From: Elusimicrobia bacterium RIFCSPLOWO2_01_FULL_54_10
Lineage (GTDB): Bacteria > Elusimicrobiota > Elusimicrobia > 2-02-FULL-39-32
Reading direction: 5' to 3'
DNA: 5,168 nucleotides
Assembly: GCA_001799975.1 (NCBI GenBank)
Contig: MGUQ01000062.1
Location: 1-5,168 of the forward strand
The notes below the pieces were generated by a model, which ran no database searches, was not told the DNA's origin, and saw nothing but the letters and a program-made list of their open reading frames with translations. Of this stretch, positions 4,306 to 5,168 are shown one piece after another (within the stretch, counting starts at the first letter, position 1; every line of letters starts with the position of its first letter). The position numbers were made by a program, and so were the translations under genes.

Positions 4306-5168
4306 GTTCTGCTGATAAGAATTTTATGAAAAGCAAAAGGTTATGGGTTATTCTGCCTCTTGCGATTTTTGCGGCGCAGGCAGTTTGGCATGCCGTTGAC
4401 AAGTCCGCGACTTATGATGAGCCCGCGCATCTGGCGGTGAGCTATCTTCTCGCAAAAACTCATCATGCGGATTACGACATCGGCCATCCGCCTTTCATCC
4501 GCCAGCTTTTTGCGCTTCCGCTGCGTTTTTTAAACCCGTCTCTGCCCAGCCTGCCGCCTCCGGAAGTCCCCGAAACCATGCCGCTCGCCCAGCGCCCTCC
4601 GGGAATTTTGTATGTCTATTCGAGTCTTTTTCTCTATCAAAACCGCGTCCCGCATGAAACCCTCCTGCTAACTGCGCGCTCTGTATCCATTTTATTGGGC
4701 GTTCTCCTCGGTTTTTTTATTTATCGGATATCGTCCAAACTCTATGGCGAGCGCGCCGGCGTTTTTTCTCTCTGGCTTTTCGCCTTCACGCCCGAACTCA
4801 TCGCGCACGGCTCGCTCGTCACCACCGATATGGGCGGGGTGGTCATGGCTGTTGGGTTTCTCTATGCCGCCCTACTTTATCTGGAAAACCCCACTTTGAC
4901 GCGCACTCTGGCCTGCGGCGCGGCTTTAGGATTGGCCCTGGGTTCCAAACACACCAACCTCATGCTCCCGCTCATTTTTGCTGCTGTGGTGGCCATCAAA
5001 AGAAAGAATTGGAGCGCCGTGCCTGAAATCGCCAAGGTGGGATTTATTTCATGGTTTACTCTCTGCGCTCTCTACGGATTCGACAGGATTTTTATGATCC
5101 ATTCTTTCGAAACCCCCTCTCTGTTCATGTATTTTCCCCTCCCAGACCCATTTTTGAGAGGCATTCTT
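4299..5168 (+). CDS. Membrane GT-C/PMT-like glycosyltransferase (GT39/ArnT-type), C-terminus outside window
   Basis: An open frame of 290 codons runs from ATG 4299 to the right edge without a stop. Such enzymes transfer sugars from polyprenyl-phosphate donors to lipids or proteins on the outer face of the cytoplasmic membrane. Numbering from the in-frame ATG at 4326: KSKR then a hydrophobic first membrane helix (6-20), and the first outer loop with TYDEPAH (29-35), the acidic motif typical of GT-C enzymes. GHPPF (53-57) matches the usual EHPPL. Later come a long hydrophobic helix (ARSVSILLGVLLGFFIYR), HGSLVTTDMGG with its conserved aspartate, and GLALGSKHTN with a conserved lysine, then further membrane segments. 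Either ATG could be used and neither has a clear Shine-Dalgarno; 4299 would follow the predicted transcript start by about 5 bases, 4326 by about 33. Donor and acceptor cannot be told. Divergent from the HTH gene with overlapping promoters. Confidence 0.82.
   Translation, partial: MSSSADKNFMKSKRLWVILPLAIFAAQAVWHAVDKSATYDEPAHLAVSYLLAKTHHADYDIGHPPFIRQLFALPLRFLNPSLPSLPPPEVPETMPLAQRPPGILYVYSSLFLYQNRVPHETLLLTARSVSILLGVLLGFFIYRISSKLYGERAGVFSLWLFAFTPELIAHGSLVTTDMGGVVMAVGFLYAALLYLENPTLTRTLACGAALGLALGSKHTNLMLPLIFAAVVAIKRKNWSAVPEIAKVGFISWFTLCALYGFDRIFMIHSFETPSLFMYFPLPDPFLRGIL

Overview
The window is a compact bacterial housekeeping segment from an organism I cannot name with certainty. The gene content, the moderate-to-high GC coding DNA with AT-rich intergenic spots, the frequent TTG/GTG starts and the style of the uracil-DNA glycosylase (a KCHPM motif instead of the usual KCRPP) suggest an uncultured lineage, for example Omnitrophota-like. 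That placement is inference.

Reading leftward on the minus strand there are two transcription units. The upstream unit (about 4270 to 2844) has a near-consensus promoter (TTGACA-17-TATATT). It encodes a 90-residue excisionase-type helix-turn-helix protein whose stop overlaps, as ATGA, the start of a KamA-family radical-SAM/PLP aminomutase-like enzyme. The downstream unit has its own strong promoter (TTGACG-18-TATAAT, the -35 box overlapping the kamA stop). It encodes a 73-residue basic protein built from two copies of one module, then guanylate kinase (gmk), RNA polymerase omega (rpoZ), CoaC, CoaB and a family-4 uracil-DNA glycosylase cut off by the left window edge. From gmk onward the genes overlap one another, as expected for a translationally coupled operon. 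The gmk-rpoZ-coaBC order is a widespread bacterial arrangement. Here coaB and coaC are two genes in different frames, a UDG gene follows coaB, and the small repeat protein occupies the place just before gmk where many Gram-positive bacteria carry remA.

On the plus strand, from about 4299 to the right edge, runs the N-terminal part of a membrane GT-C/PMT-like glycosyltransferase. Its promoter (TTGCCA-17-TATAAT) overlaps the HTH gene promoter in the same 48 bases, with an AT-rich inverted repeat in the middle, so the two directions probably compete and may be controlled by the HTH protein.

Points most worth a second look: the unrecognised duplicated small protein under a strong promoter; the KamA-like enzyme that keeps its Fe-S and PLP residues but lacks the lysine-recognition residues; the CoaC variant with two catalytic positions changed; the split coaC/coaB; and the overlapping divergent promoters. 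I see no tRNA, rRNA, CRISPR array or insertion sequence, no clear intrinsic terminator, and no gene-free stretch longer than about 70 bases.
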